The notes under the pieces are model-generated. The model was given only the letters and a program-made list of their open reading frames with translations, was not told the origin of the DNA and ran no database searches. A DNA stretch of 64,000 nt. It comes from Marispirochaeta sp964554875. Lineage in GTDB: Bacteria; Spirochaetota; Spirochaetia; JC444; Marispirochaetaceae. Numbering within the stretch: the stretch's first letter is position 1; the number at the start of each line of letters is the position of its first letter. Position numbers and translations under genes: made by a program. Location of the stretch: assembly GCA_964554875.1 (NCBI GenBank), contig CAZKQJ010000018.1, forward strand, positions 19,070 to 83,069, read 5' to 3'. Positions 52,125 to 60,539 of this stretch are shown here, piece after piece.

Positions 52125-53147
52125 CTATTTGACCTTCTGGATCTCTTCAATGTAGGGAATCCAGTCGGGAAAATCTTGATTGATCTTGGCAAGAACCCGG
52201 GTACGGAAAGCCTCGTTGTCCAGGCCAGCGCTCTCGTCAATAAATGTAATACCTTCAGCTTCCAGCTTGCCTTTTACCTCGGTAAAGGAGGCTTCGGATC
52301 TTTGGAGGGAGACCTCGCCCATCTCTTCGGCAACAGCTTCGATGGTTTTGCGGTCCTCCGCCGAAATACCTTTCCACACCTTATCGTTGATGAATACCAC
52401 CAGTACAGACTGCATATGTCCTGTCAGCATGATGTAGTTCTGGACCTCATGAAGTTTCGCGGAATAGATGGTGTTCAAGGGGTTTTCCTGGCCGATAACA
52501 AGACCCGTCATCAGGGCTGTGGTCAATTCGGCGAATTCCACCGGAGTGGGAATAGCCCCCATCCCTTCCAGCATGGAGAGCCAGACCTTGACGGGAATAC
52601 CACGGATTTTCTTGCCCTGCAGATCGGACGGACCGTAGACCGGAATCGTTGCGGAAAGATGCCTGGCTCCGCGGTAGAAGTTGGCTATAACCCGGATCCC
52701 CGCTTTTTCAACAAGTTCTTCATTGAGCTCCCGAACCACCGGCGAAGTATAGGGACTGGACGCGTGCAGGGCATGGGCGGCGTCACGGTAAACGTAGGGT
52801 CCGTCAAAAACCGAGAAAGCGGGAACAATGTTGCCGAGACTCGAATAGGTATGGTGGGCCATGGCGATGCTGCCGGTCCGCACACCCTCGATGATTTCCG
52901 CCAGGTTGCCGAGCTGGGAGTTTGGATAGACCTGTATCTCCACCCGACCGGAAGTTGCTTCCTTGACTCTTGCAGCGAAATCAGCGACCCAGATTGTCTG
53001 GTCTTCTCCTTCGACTCCTACATGGGCATAGCGAAGTACCGTGGATTTAACCTTCTCGGCACCGGATACACCTTCCGCTCCGCCCCCCGCACTGAGGAAC
53101 GAAACCGCAAAGGTGAGCAAAACCAGCAGGATTGCAATTCTTTTCAT
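52125..53147 (-). CDS. dctP: TRAP transporter solute-binding protein DctP (system 4)
   Basis: 340 residues. Signal peptide to about 20 (SFLSAGGG). The carboxylate-binding Arg is in GKKIRGIPVKVW near 160. Long identical stretches with system 3 (for example ENPL, GVEGED versus GISGEI contexts) show common origin. It is the fourth gene of its operon instead of the first, an unusual place for a binding protein, 30 bp after the NicX-like gene. Confidence 0.91.
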   Translation of the reverse strand: MKRIAILLVLLTFAVSFLSAGGGAEGVSGAEKVKSTVLRYAHVGVEGEDQTIWVADFAARVKEATSGRVEIQVYPNSQLGNLAEIIEGVRTGSIAMAHHTYSSLGNIVPAFSVFDGPYVYRDAAHALHASSPYTSPVVRELNEELVEKAGIRVIANFYRGARHLSATIPVYGPSDLQGKKIRGIPVKVWLSMLEGMGAIPTPVEFAELTTALMTGLVIGQENPLNTIYSAKLHEVQNYIMLTGHMQSVLVVFINDKVWKGISAEDRKTIEAVAEEMGEVSLQRSEASFTEVKGKLEAEGITFIDESAGLDNEAFRTRVLAKINQDFPDWIPYIEEIQKVK

Positions 53148-53177
53148 AATTCTCTCCTTACGTATTATTAAATGCCG

Positions 53178-54164
53178 CTACACGGCATCAACTATCACAT
53201 GCCCGTCTTCAAGGACCGGCTGACCGTCGATGGAGAGAGTCGGTCGCTGGAGAATACCATCGATATGTCCCTTTGCCTTGACGAGACCTCCAAGGTTCGC
53301 ACTGGTCCCTATGCCGAAATGCACAGTTCCCCAGGCGCCATGATCATTGACAATGAGTCCAGTGAGAGTCTGTATTTTAGGATTCAGGCCCAGAGCGAGC
53401 TGGGCAACATGGTACACACTGGGGTCGTTCTGGGCCTTCCAGAGGGTATCCAGATTACGGGCATCGGTTCCGCCTTCGACGGAGACAACACTCCCGTTCT
53501 TGACTGTCAGTTTTATCGGTTCCCGGAGAACTCCCCGCTCGGCACCCCGCAGATTCGGGACCGAACCGTCGATGACGATTGTACCCTCCACGTTTACCGG
53601 CGCGATGTTCGCCTCGATATTGGGGACCCCGGTAAAGATCCCCGGTTTATCCGCCACACAACAGTGGGAATTTCCCGGCCTGCCCTGAATATTGATTAGC
53701 ACATCCGTTCCCGCGGGATTGGTCAGCCGGACCTCGCTTCCTTCACCAAGCATCCTGGCGACCAGATCGCAGAGGGGCTTCATTTTGTCAAAATCCTCTT
53801 CAATGCCCCCCTCCATGAGGATCTCCGGGGCACAGCCGGCCATGCTGACTATACGGGTTCCCTGTTTCAAGGCATTTTTGGTCGCGGCGGTATGGGCAAT
53901 GTCCCGCATGGTAGGAAAGATTACGATATCCGCAGCAGCCATAGCGCCGGCGATAACCGCCGGCGGCTCCTCGCCGTCCCATTCCCGGGGACGCATAATC
54001 GAGACCACGGTTTCGCAGCCTGCGGTCTCCCCTGCAGCACTCAGGGCCTCCGCCACGGAGAGCAGGGTCGGGTCCGTTATGATCAGAAGCTTCTCAGACT
54101 CTTTGGCCTTAACACAGCGGCGGATTATCTTTTCAGCACCCCTTGCCATCAGCATTGCGTTCAT
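53178..54164 (-). CDS. NicX/M29 aminopeptidase-like metalloprotein
   Basis: 328 residues. The N-terminal half is an alpha/beta domain. The C-terminal half has the metal-ligand segments of the 2,5-dihydroxypyridine dioxygenase (NicX)/aminopeptidase T group: NIEANIAPVNVEG near 183-195 with a Glu, and NDHGAWGTVHFGIG near 275-288 with two His. NicX opens an aromatic N-ring with Fe(II) and O2; M29 peptidases use two metals. In an operon with a ferredoxin, an oxygenase role would be odd, so a hydrolase or new function is more likely. Member of the 55561-50261 operon. Confidence 0.75.
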   Translation of the reverse strand: MNAMLMARGAEKIIRRCVKAKESEKLLIITDPTLLSVAEALSAAGETAGCETVVSIMRPREWDGEEPPAVIAGAMAAADIVIFPTMRDIAHTAATKNALKQGTRIVSMAGCAPEILMEGGIEEDFDKMKPLCDLVARMLGEGSEVRLTNPAGTDVLINIQGRPGNSHCCVADKPGIFTGVPNIEANIAPVNVEGTIVIDGSVPNLRGAERGVLREPIKLTVKNGSVVSVEGGTDARNLDTLWKAQNDPSVYHVAQLALGLNPKIQTLTGLIVNDHGAWGTVHFGIGTSANLGGLVKAKGHIDGILQRPTLSIDGQPVLEDGHVIVDAV

Positions 54165-54183
54165 ACGGACCTCCCCTGTCGTT

Positions 54184-54828
54184 TTACACCATGGATTCTG
54201 CTTCTTTTCCCACCATTACATCGATTATTTCCGCCGCCCGGGCAGGATTGAAAACACCGCAAATACAGCATTTCGCCAGTTCCTTGCCGGCGGCTTCCGA
54301 ACTCATGCGCCCCTTCTTTACCCTCTCTACAAGAGAAGTGATAAGATCAAAGGAGACCAGGTGGTGTCCGCACATGGTGGCGATTTCCAGGACCTTGGGA
54401 TTGGGAAGTTTTTCCAGCTTTCCCTTGATCCCCAGGGACTGAACGATTGTGTGGGGTTTCAACTCTGCTGCCTTACAACACTGCTCTATATGATCCATGA
54501 GACCACCGACAGTCACGGACAGCCCCAGGTCGGCCTTTTTCAGCTCAACCAGCACATCGATAAGCTGCTCCCGGGTGCGGTAAACCGCATGTACGAGTTC
54601 GTTCTCTACCAGGATCTTTTTGACTTCCTCGTCTCCTCCCAGGGAGAATCGGCTTCCCCCCTTGGAATCCCCGATATTGACCGGGTCATGACGCATGAAG
54701 ATCTCCAGTGCCTTCTGCAGTTTTGGCAGGGATCCCTCGGAGTTCAAACCGCTGGAGGGCATGGCCAGTATCGTATAATCCTTGGCAAGGGACTCCTCGT
54801 TTCCCTGACGGTGCAATGTATGTGTCAT
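54184..54828 (-). CDS. Unidentified Cys-rich protein
   Basis: 214 residues, no signal or membrane segment. Cysteines occur as a CC pair (EQCCKAAEL near 115) and near the C terminus as KCCICGVFNPARA, with conserved-looking CGHHLVSFDLI near 155; together these could hold an Fe-S cluster or metal. I do not recognise the family. It lies 19 bp from both the ferredoxin-like gene and the NicX-like gene, so a joint enzyme complex is likely. Confidence 0.7.
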   Translation of the reverse strand: MTHTLHRQGNEESLAKDYTILAMPSSGLNSEGSLPKLQKALEIFMRHDPVNIGDSKGGSRFSLGGDEEVKKILVENELVHAVYRTREQLIDVLVELKKADLGLSVTVGGLMDHIEQCCKAAELKPHTIVQSLGIKGKLEKLPNPKVLEIATMCGHHLVSFDLITSLVERVKKGRMSSEAAGKELAKCCICGVFNPARAAEIIDVMVGKEAESMV

Positions 54829-54847
54829 CTAATCCTTCCTTCTTTTC

Positions 54848-55561
54848 TCAGACTGATACAAAAGGGGGCTTCCCCAATCCCAGATTGATCTTGGCGTTGG
54901 GACGATAATAGATTCCGGCCTCTGAGAGGAGCTCTTCCGCCTCCCAGGTATCCCCGACCCTGCAGCTGGCTACATCCAGGCTGAAAACCGTATCCATTGT
55001 TGTGGCGGTCTCCTCTATAACCCGGATAATCTCCAGGAAGCGGCTTTTAGGTACGCTGATCTCGATGATGGCGGAAATGACCTTTTCGTCCAGGATCTCC
55101 GGGGGAAGTTTTCCTGTCTCCTTGTCAATAAGATTTGTGAGGGGATTCTTCGGCTCGAACTCGACCCCCTCCTTCATGAGGGCAACGGACATCTTTTCAA
55201 GTTCCCGAAGTCGTGAGCAGACGCCGGGCCGCCCGACTTCGATGGCTATGCCTATGTGGCCCGGTTTGAAGCGTCCGGTAACGTCATTGGTCTTGATTTC
55301 CTCGGTTCCCCGTCCGGCGAGGCCGGTCTCCTTATGCACATTCAGCGGATCGCTGTAGATGGCCCGTACGCTGCGAGGCCACTCCAGGGGTTGCTGAAAA
55401 AAAGCATCGGAAGGGCAGACCTTGACCCGATAGCAGACACCGCATTCAACACACTCATCCAGATTTATCTTCGCCTTTTTCCCCTCGATGTAGATTGCTC
55501 CTGCCGTACAGTAGGGAACGCATTTTCTGCATCCTATACACTTATCCTGATCGATGAGCAT
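54848..55561 (-). CDS. Ferredoxin-like 4Fe-4S protein with extra C-terminal domain
   Basis: 237 residues. The first 55 carry two Cys clusters, CIGCRKCVPYC and CVECGVCYRVKVC, the latter with a one-residue longer spacing than classic ferredoxin, for one or two 4Fe-4S clusters. Residues about 60-237 form a separate domain (GRGTEEIKTNDVTGR, EVGRPGVCSRLRELEKM) that I cannot assign. First gene of the six-gene operon, so probably electron carrier or subunit of the reductase the pathway needs. Confidence 0.78.
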   Translation of the reverse strand: MLIDQDKCIGCRKCVPYCTAGAIYIEGKKAKINLDECVECGVCYRVKVCPSDAFFQQPLEWPRSVRAIYSDPLNVHKETGLAGRGTEEIKTNDVTGRFKPGHIGIAIEVGRPGVCSRLRELEKMSVALMKEGVEFEPKNPLTNLIDKETGKLPPEILDEKVISAIIEISVPKSRFLEIIRVIEETATTMDTVFSLDVASCRVGDTWEAEELLSEAGIYYRPNAKINLGLGKPPFVSV

Positions 55562-55632
55562 ATATTGTCTCCTTTCAATTCCTTTCGCTGTTCACCTGGT
55601 TCAACCCATTCCATAAACAGCGAATACTATCA

Positions 55633-55648
55633 TGCAAAGACCATGCCA
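55633..55648 (-). promoter_or_regulatory. Sigma-54 (-24/-12) promoter of the ferredoxin/NicX/TRAP operon
   Basis: On the minus strand TGGCATGGTCTTTGCA matches the consensus TGGCAC-N5-TTGCA with one mismatch and exact GG/GC spacing. It is about 72 bp before the operon's first start codon. Its activator should be the PrpR-type protein encoded at 56869. Confidence 0.85.
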
Positions 55649-55772
55649 AACATGCAAGGAAGCACGGTTGTTTATAAATCGTTATAAAGAAAACAGTTAC
55701 GTCCCTGACCGTAGAAGATTTTATTATTTCTGTCTGATCTGGGGTCCCGATTTGCATACTTACATTGTAAGA

Positions 55773-55786
55773 TTGCACTGCTGCAA
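55773..55786. promoter_or_regulatory. Candidate enhancer site (UAS)
   Basis: TTGCA and TGCAA in inverted orientation around 4 bp, about 125 bp upstream of the -24 box at 55648. Another TTGCA lies nearby at 55752. Distance and symmetry fit an enhancer-binding-protein site. Confidence 0.55.
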
Positions 55787-55806
55787 ACAGCGCATTTCTA
55801 TATGGA

Positions 55807-56682
55807 TCATGGCTGAGTCATCTTTTCCAGGACCTTGATAAGATCCGATGTATCCGCGTTCTCGAGACCCAGAGACAGAGCAGAGAGGTAGTACTGGTAC
55901 GCAGCGTTTACAACCAGGAGGGGGGTATTGACCCGCCTGGCGTCATTCACAACCAGACCGACATCCTTGATCATCTGTCCCAGCCCGCCGATGGACGCGC
56001 CGCCCTCGTTTACACTTTGTGCGATAATGCGAAAGTAGTCGCTTCCGGCTACGCCGCTGCCGGCCACCTCGCATACAAGCTTCGGATCCAGGCCGCTTTT
56101 CCGTGCCAGGGTTATTACCTCCATTGTCGCAGCCTGGGTGGTCCCCACAAGCAGCTGGTTGCAGTGTTTTACTGCCTGACCGAGCCCCGGTTCCTCCCCC
56201 ACAAAGGTTATCTTCCCCTGGACCTCCATAATCAACCGGCACTCCTCCAGGAAATCTTTATTCCCCGCAGCGATGAGGGTCAGCGTTCCGGCCTCGATCC
56301 GTGGTGGGCCGCCCGTTACCGGGCAGTCAATAAATCCCACAGACTTTTCCGCGCATTTTCGCGCAACCATTTCCAGATTATCCCGATCTATGGTAGCCAT
56401 GCAGATAACCCCGGTCCCCGGGTGTGCACCATCGAGGATGCCGTCTTTTCCGGTCACAACCTCGATGACCTGTTGGTCGTTCAAGACATACACAATTACC
56501 TTGTCCGAATTTTCCGCGACTTCACGAATAGTTGCCATGTGATGTCCGCCAAAGGTTTCGAACTCATTGATAACTTCCCGTCGCCGGGCGTAACCGTAGA
56601 CCTCGTAGCCTGCCTCAATGTATTTCTTCGCAGCGACAATCCCCATTCGTCCCAAACCTATTATCCCCAGCTTCTCAGACAT
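55807..56682 (-). CDS. NAD(P)-dependent 3-hydroxyisobutyrate dehydrogenase-family enzyme
   Basis: 291 residues. Rossmann GLGRMG (9-14), substrate-binding DCPVTGGPP near 118-126, catalytic Lys in GQAVKHCNQLL near 170 and the C-terminal KDVGLVVNDAR near 240 are all in place. Relatives oxidise or reduce beta-hydroxy acids such as tartronate semialdehyde, hydroxyisobutyrate and 2-hydroxymethylglutarate. It has its own sigma-54 promoter just upstream and is read towards the ferredoxin operon, so it belongs to the same regulon. Confidence 0.9.
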   Translation of the reverse strand: MSEKLGIIGLGRMGIVAAKKYIEAGYEVYGYARRREVINEFETFGGHHMATIREVAENSDKVIVYVLNDQQVIEVVTGKDGILDGAHPGTGVICMATIDRDNLEMVARKCAEKSVGFIDCPVTGGPPRIEAGTLTLIAAGNKDFLEECRLIMEVQGKITFVGEEPGLGQAVKHCNQLLVGTTQAATMEVITLARKSGLDPKLVCEVAGSGVAGSDYFRIIAQSVNEGGASIGGLGQMIKDVGLVVNDARRVNTPLLVVNAAYQYYLSALSLGLENADTSDLIKVLEKMTQP

Positions 56683-56730
56683 TCGATCCTCCCTGTTTCC
56701 ATGATTTCATTCCATTAATCATATACATGC

Positions 56731-56746
56731 TGCAAGGAACATGCCA
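56731..56746 (-). promoter_or_regulatory. Sigma-54 (-24/-12) promoter of the hydroxyacid dehydrogenase gene
   Basis: Minus strand TGGCATGTTCCTTGCA, again one mismatch from TGGCAC-N5-TTGCA. It differs from the promoter at 55633 only in the spacer and lies about 50 bp upstream of the start codon at 56682. Confidence 0.85.
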
Positions 56747-56861
56747 ATGAAAGGAATGCAGTCAACATGAATATAATTTCTTGTAAAGTAATATCTTATG
56801 AAAAGCTGATTCAGAATCGCAGTCTGGAGGCAGAACAACTCTGCGAAATACGCTGCAGATA

Positions 56862-56877
56862 TGCAAAACTATTTGCG
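56862..56877. promoter_or_regulatory. Candidate enhancer site (UAS)
   Basis: TGCAAAACTATTTGCG, an imperfect inverted repeat of TGCAAA and TTTGCG, about 116 bp upstream of the -24 box at 56746 and overlapping the end of the regulator gene. It resembles the site at 55773. Confidence 0.5.
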
Positions 56878-58806
56878 AAAAAGCATTTCTTCCACATCGA
56901 GATTGTATTTTCGCATTTTCCGCCATAAGGTCGAATTATCGATTCCCAGAAGTTCAGCAGCCTGTTTCTTGTTCCCCATGGTCTGACGCAGGGCGGCGAC
57001 AAGAATACCCTTCTCCATTTTCGCGAAACTCTCACTGTTTATAGCGTCAATGTAGAGAATCTCCCCTTCACTGTCACTGCAGGCCTGCTCTTCTTCGGTG
57101 TCAAGAACCTTATATACTGCTTCACAGTCGATTCCCCGGTCATCCGCAATTATGGATAACCTTTCGCAGATATTTATCAGCTCTCTCACATTCCCGGGCC
57201 AGGTGTGCCCGGTAAGAACCGACATCGCCTCTGGCAAAATAACAGGGACCTGCTTTTTCATGCGCAGGCTGTTCTGTTCAATGTAGTTGCGAAGCAGCAG
57301 CGGAACATCCTCTTTGCGGTCTCGCAAGGGGGGTATAGTGATTCTGAGAACATCCAGCCGGTACAGCAGGTCCCGTCGGAACCGGTCGGAGCGAACCAGA
57401 TCCTTGAGGGGCACATTGGAAGCGGCAATAACACGAACATCGATGGGAATTACACGGTCATGGCCAAGTCGCATGATCTCTTTTTCCTGCAGGACCCGCA
57501 GAAGCCGGGCTTGAAACGGCAGCGAAAGTTCAGATACTTCATCAAGAAAGATCGTACCCCGGTGGGCGAGCTCAAAGAGCCCGGCTTTTCCCGACCTGGC
57601 GGCGCCGGTAAAGGCTCCTTCGACATACCCGAAAAGTTCACTTTCCAGAAGATGCTCCGGGATAGCGGCACAGTTGACCGCCACAAAGGGGCCCTTGCGT
57701 CTTCTGCTGGCGTTATGAATGCTCTGAGCGAAGAGCTCCTTGCCGGTACCTGTCTCCCCATCGAGCAGAATATTCGAATCCGCCTCACTGTACTTCATGG
57801 CCAGTTCAATTGCTCCGGTAATTGACTCGCCGTAGCCGATAATGTCCTTGAAATGGTATTTGGCGGTCAGCCCCTTTTTAAACAGCTTCTGGCGTATCCG
57901 CTCTTCCACCTCCTGGATGCGGGAAATTTTCTGAAAGGTGGCAACGGCACCAACTATCTCTGAATCTATCTGCAGGGGAACACAGTTCGTCGAGATCATG
58001 GAATCTTTTACACTGTACAATCCTTCGAGTTCTTCTCTGCCGGTTTCCAATACCCTGGAAATCCCGATCTCCGGTAAAACTTCTTCTATCGGACTGCCGA
58101 TGAGATTCCTCTTTTCAGATTTAAGGATCTCCCCTGCGATTTTATTGAACAGGGTGATCCTTCCCTGTTCATCAACTGCGATTATTCCCTCGTAGGAATA
58201 GTCCATAATGGTTCGAAGCCGCTCAACCCGTGCCCTTTCCGCCCTCGATATCAGAGCCGTGCGCACAGCCTCGTCCACCGCCTGCCGAATGGACTCGTAG
58301 CCGGATTCGATCATGACAGCGGGAAAATGTGCCGCCTCCGCAATCTTGGTCACCATTAGACCGCCTACGACGGCATCGACGTCTCCGGCAATGACTTTAC
58401 GAACAAAGGACGCCCCCTCTTCTTCAGAAGATATCTGATGCGCGACCAGCTCCACGTCCATTGCCTTTCCAATGGATGAAACCCCGTACATTACAAAGGA
58501 GGAACCGATACAGGCGATTTTTCGTGCAGAAAAGCGCTCCCTGCATTCATGAAGAGCATGAACGATGTCATATCCGGTAATGGGAAGTTCGATAAGCGGG
58601 ATACTGCTGTTGAGGCTGCGGATGCTTTCAGCGGCGATACCCCGGGCGATGATGACATCACCTTTAAGCTTGAGAGAAGGGACATCATGAACTTCAACCT
58701 GCAGAATGTTCTTTTTTATTCTCTCAAAAAGCGGGTGTTCCTGAAATACCTTATGGACCAGTTCCATCATAGAGACGTAAGGAACACAGAACGTCAACTC
58801 GATCAT
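56869..58806 (-). CDS. PrpR-type sigma-54 enhancer-binding activator
   Basis: 645 residues from ATG 58806 (GGAG 7 bp upstream). Residues about 1-170 are a PrpR_N sensor, about 180-300 a PAS domain. The AAA+ domain follows with Walker A GETGTGKE and the sigma-54 contact loop EGAFTGAARSG (GAFTGA intact). A Fis-type helix-turn-helix ends the protein (KKQAAELLGIDNSTLWRKM). PrpR proteins sense a small acid (2-methylcitrate in the namesake). It lies directly upstream of two -24/-12 promoters in the same orientation and must be their activator. Confidence 0.93.
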   Translation of the reverse strand: MIELTFCVPYVSMMELVHKVFQEHPLFERIKKNILQVEVHDVPSLKLKGDVIIARGIAAESIRSLNSSIPLIELPITGYDIVHALHECRERFSARKIACIGSSFVMYGVSSIGKAMDVELVAHQISSEEEGASFVRKVIAGDVDAVVGGLMVTKIAEAAHFPAVMIESGYESIRQAVDEAVRTALISRAERARVERLRTIMDYSYEGIIAVDEQGRITLFNKIAGEILKSEKRNLIGSPIEEVLPEIGISRVLETGREELEGLYSVKDSMISTNCVPLQIDSEIVGAVATFQKISRIQEVEERIRQKLFKKGLTAKYHFKDIIGYGESITGAIELAMKYSEADSNILLDGETGTGKELFAQSIHNASRRRKGPFVAVNCAAIPEHLLESELFGYVEGAFTGAARSGKAGLFELAHRGTIFLDEVSELSLPFQARLLRVLQEKEIMRLGHDRVIPIDVRVIAASNVPLKDLVRSDRFRRDLLYRLDVLRITIPPLRDRKEDVPLLLRNYIEQNSLRMKKQVPVILPEAMSVLTGHTWPGNVRELINICERLSIIADDRGIDCEAVYKVLDTEEEQACSDSEGEILYIDAINSESFAKMEKGILVAALRQTMGNKKQAAELLGIDNSTLWRKMRKYNLDVEEMLFRK

Positions 58807-58970
58807 ACGCAAACTCCGGCATATATGGTAGCATATTTTTTCAAGATAATTACCAGTGAAAATAAGAGTCTGCCCATTTAGCACTGCAGATCGGAGTCCC
58901 GCCACAGGGAGATCCTTGCAATCCATCGTCAAGGTGCTATATAAAGAAGCCACAGGAGGTCTCGAACAGC

Positions 58971-60050
58971 ATGAAGAAGGTTGGGATCATCAGTGCCGGT
59001 GCCTGGGGTACGGCCCTGGGCAAGATAATCGCTGAATTGGGCAATGAAGTCGTAATGTGGGACTTCATGAAAGACGTGGTGGACGACATTAATATCAACA
59101 ATACCAACGGACGGTACCTTCTGGGTGTCAAGCTTCCGCCGAACCTGCAGGCGACCACGGATATTACAATGGCCGCCGCGGACAAGGATTTTATAATTGT
59201 AGCTACTCCGTCTCTATATATAATCGACTCGGTAAAAAAGCTTGCCGGGTTGTCGGGCGTGAAGGACGGAAACACCTTTATCGCCGTGGTTACAAAGGGT
59301 TTTATATCCGGAAAGGATGAATCAAAACTTCTTATAGAGGCTATTGAAGAGTACCTCCCGGAGAGTTACAGGAACAACCTTGTTTATATCTCGGGACCCA
59401 GCCACGCAGAAGAAGTTTCACGGGGAAAGCTGACAGGATTGATCGCCGCCTGCCCCAACGGACGCAATGCCATACGGTTTCGGGAACTCCTGACCGGTTC
59501 CACCCTGATGGTTTTTCCCTCCCTCGACATCGTGGGGGTACAGACCTGCGGTGCCGTCAAGAACGTCGTCGCCATTGCTTTCGGAATGCTGGATGCAATG
59601 ATGGAGTTCTCCGACAGTTTTGGGGATAACACCGAATCCCTGCTTCTGGCTGCAGGCTTGAACGAAATCCAACTTCTGGGAACAGCTCTGGGCTCTACCC
59701 ACCCTGAGACCTTTACTTCAATTGCCGGTGTAGGTGACCTGGATGTAACCTGCCGCAGCCGTCACGGCAGAAACCGCCGCTTCGGCAGGGAGATTATAAA
59801 GGACAGGATCCTCGCGCGCTTCAGGGACCTGGAGGACCTTATTCAGAATATTGCGAGCCTGGGCTTCCTGCCCGAAGGCGCAGTGGCTGCAAAGTTTGTT
59901 CATGAGATCGCCAATCAGCGGAAGCTCAAACTGCCAATCTGCGAAACCGTCTATTCCATCCTGAACTGCGAGGTTAACCCCTCCCAGGCGGTTTCGATAA
60001 TGGTCGAGAACCTCGGTGGATCCCTTGCTCAAACGATTCCGGAAGCCTAG
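58971..60050 (+). CDS. gpsA: NAD(P)-dependent glycerol-3-phosphate dehydrogenase
   Basis: 359 residues. N-terminal Rossmann motif SAGAWGTALG (about 7-16), catalytic Lys in GAVKNVVAIAFGM near 200, and the GDLDVTCRSRHGRNRRFG segment near 260-275 identify GpsA, which reduces dihydroxyacetone phosphate to sn-glycerol-3-phosphate for phospholipid synthesis. Its cofactor loop is slightly unusual (Ser before AGAWG where most have Gly). It is about 25 residues longer than E. coli GpsA. AGGAGGT upstream of the ATG. Confidence 0.93.
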   Translation: MKKVGIISAGAWGTALGKIIAELGNEVVMWDFMKDVVDDININNTNGRYLLGVKLPPNLQATTDITMAAADKDFIIVATPSLYIIDSVKKLAGLSGVKDGNTFIAVVTKGFISGKDESKLLIEAIEEYLPESYRNNLVYISGPSHAEEVSRGKLTGLIAACPNGRNAIRFRELLTGSTLMVFPSLDIVGVQTCGAVKNVVAIAFGMLDAMMEFSDSFGDNTESLLLAAGLNEIQLLGTALGSTHPETFTSIAGVGDLDVTCRSRHGRNRRFGREIIKDRILARFRDLEDLIQNIASLGFLPEGAVAAKFVHEIANQRKLKLPICETVYSILNCEVNPSQAVSIMVENLGGSLAQTIPEA

Positions 60051-60069
60051 TGACCGGATCAGAAAGGGG

Positions 60070-60098
60070 TAGACAAGCCAATCGGGTTTTGGTATCTT
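60070..60098 (+). promoter_or_regulatory. Putative tRNA-Cys promoter
   Basis: TAGACA (60070-60075), 17 bp, TATCTT (60093-60098). It lies 14 bp before the tRNA 5' end. Confidence 0.45.
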
Positions 60099-60112
60099 TT
60101 GCACCTGATTAC

Positions 60113-60184
60113 GGCGCCGTACCCAAGTGGTAAGGGAGAGGTCTGCAAAACCTTTATGCAGCGGTTCGAATCCGCTCGGCGCCT
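60113..60184 (+). tRNA. tRNA-Cys (anticodon GCA)
   Basis: 72 nt fold as a cloverleaf: 7-bp acceptor stem GGCGCCG/CGGCGCC, anticodon loop CTGCAAA giving GCA, T-arm GCGGTTCGAATCCGC, and discriminator U at 60184, the identity base of tRNA-Cys. CCA is not encoded. Three partial copies of its 3' end follow downstream. Confidence 0.93.
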
Positions 60185-60192
60185 TTATATTC

Positions 60193-60215
60193 AAGGCCCG
60201 CAATAGCGGGCCTTT
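60193..60215 (+). terminator. Hairpin terminator after tRNA-Cys
   Basis: GGCCCGC and GCGGGCC (60195-60201, 60206-60212) extended by AA/TT, with 4-base loop and only a short T-tail (TTTC). Confidence 0.7.
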
Positions 60216-60246
60216 CATCATTCCTGCAAGGCGGTAGCCTCCGGCT

Positions 60247-60422
60247 ATCCGCTCGGCGTCTTTTTTGTGCCCGCTTTTTAGCGGGCACCGTCATTTCAAG
60301 GCGGGCGGCCATAGGCCTATCCGCTCGGCGCCTCTATGCTCAGTTAAGACCGGACATTCTGTCCGGTTTTTTTTCGCCATACCTGCAAGGCGGGCGGCCC
60401 TAGGCCTATCCGTTCGGCGCCT
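60247..60422 (+). repeat. Three repeated copies of the tRNA-Cys 3' end
   Basis: The 15-mer ATCCGCTCGGCGCCT of the tRNA (60170-60184) recurs at 60247-60261 (one mismatch), 60319-60333 (exact) and 60408-60422 (one mismatch), at steps of 77, 72 and 89 bp. Each copy is preceded by a related AAGGCGG(GCGGCC) stretch that is not tRNA-like, and the copies are separated by hairpins (60267-60288 and 60349-60374). The 489-bp gap between gpsA and the YbaK gene holds only these elements. They look like tRNA-gene-end remnants from repeated integration or duplication. Confidence 0.8.
60349..60374 (+). terminator. Strong intrinsic terminator in the tRNA-end repeat region
   Basis: A perfect 8-bp stem ACCGGACA/TGTCCGGT with 3-base loop (60349-60367) and seven further Ts (60368-60374). 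Confidence 0.85.
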
Positions 60423-60539
60423 TTCTTTGCCATTGCCGCCGGTTTTGGATAAATTATTAGAAGGAAGAGTTGAACCGCAGCCTTCAGATACGCAGCTCCT
60501 TTTGTTACGTACATCCCATACGCAAAGGAGAGTAAGAGT

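Noticed and set aside
53178..54164. Calling this gene NicX (2,5-dihydroxypyridine dioxygenase)
   Set aside because: Only the metal-ligand segments match; the fold is shared with M29 peptidases, and an oxygenase is out of place beside ferredoxin and an apparently anaerobic operon.
60267..60288. A terminator at the GTGCCCGC/GCGGGCAC hairpin
   Set aside because: The stem is perfect, but the T-run precedes it on the plus strand and becomes an A-run on the minus strand, so neither direction gives a canonical terminator.
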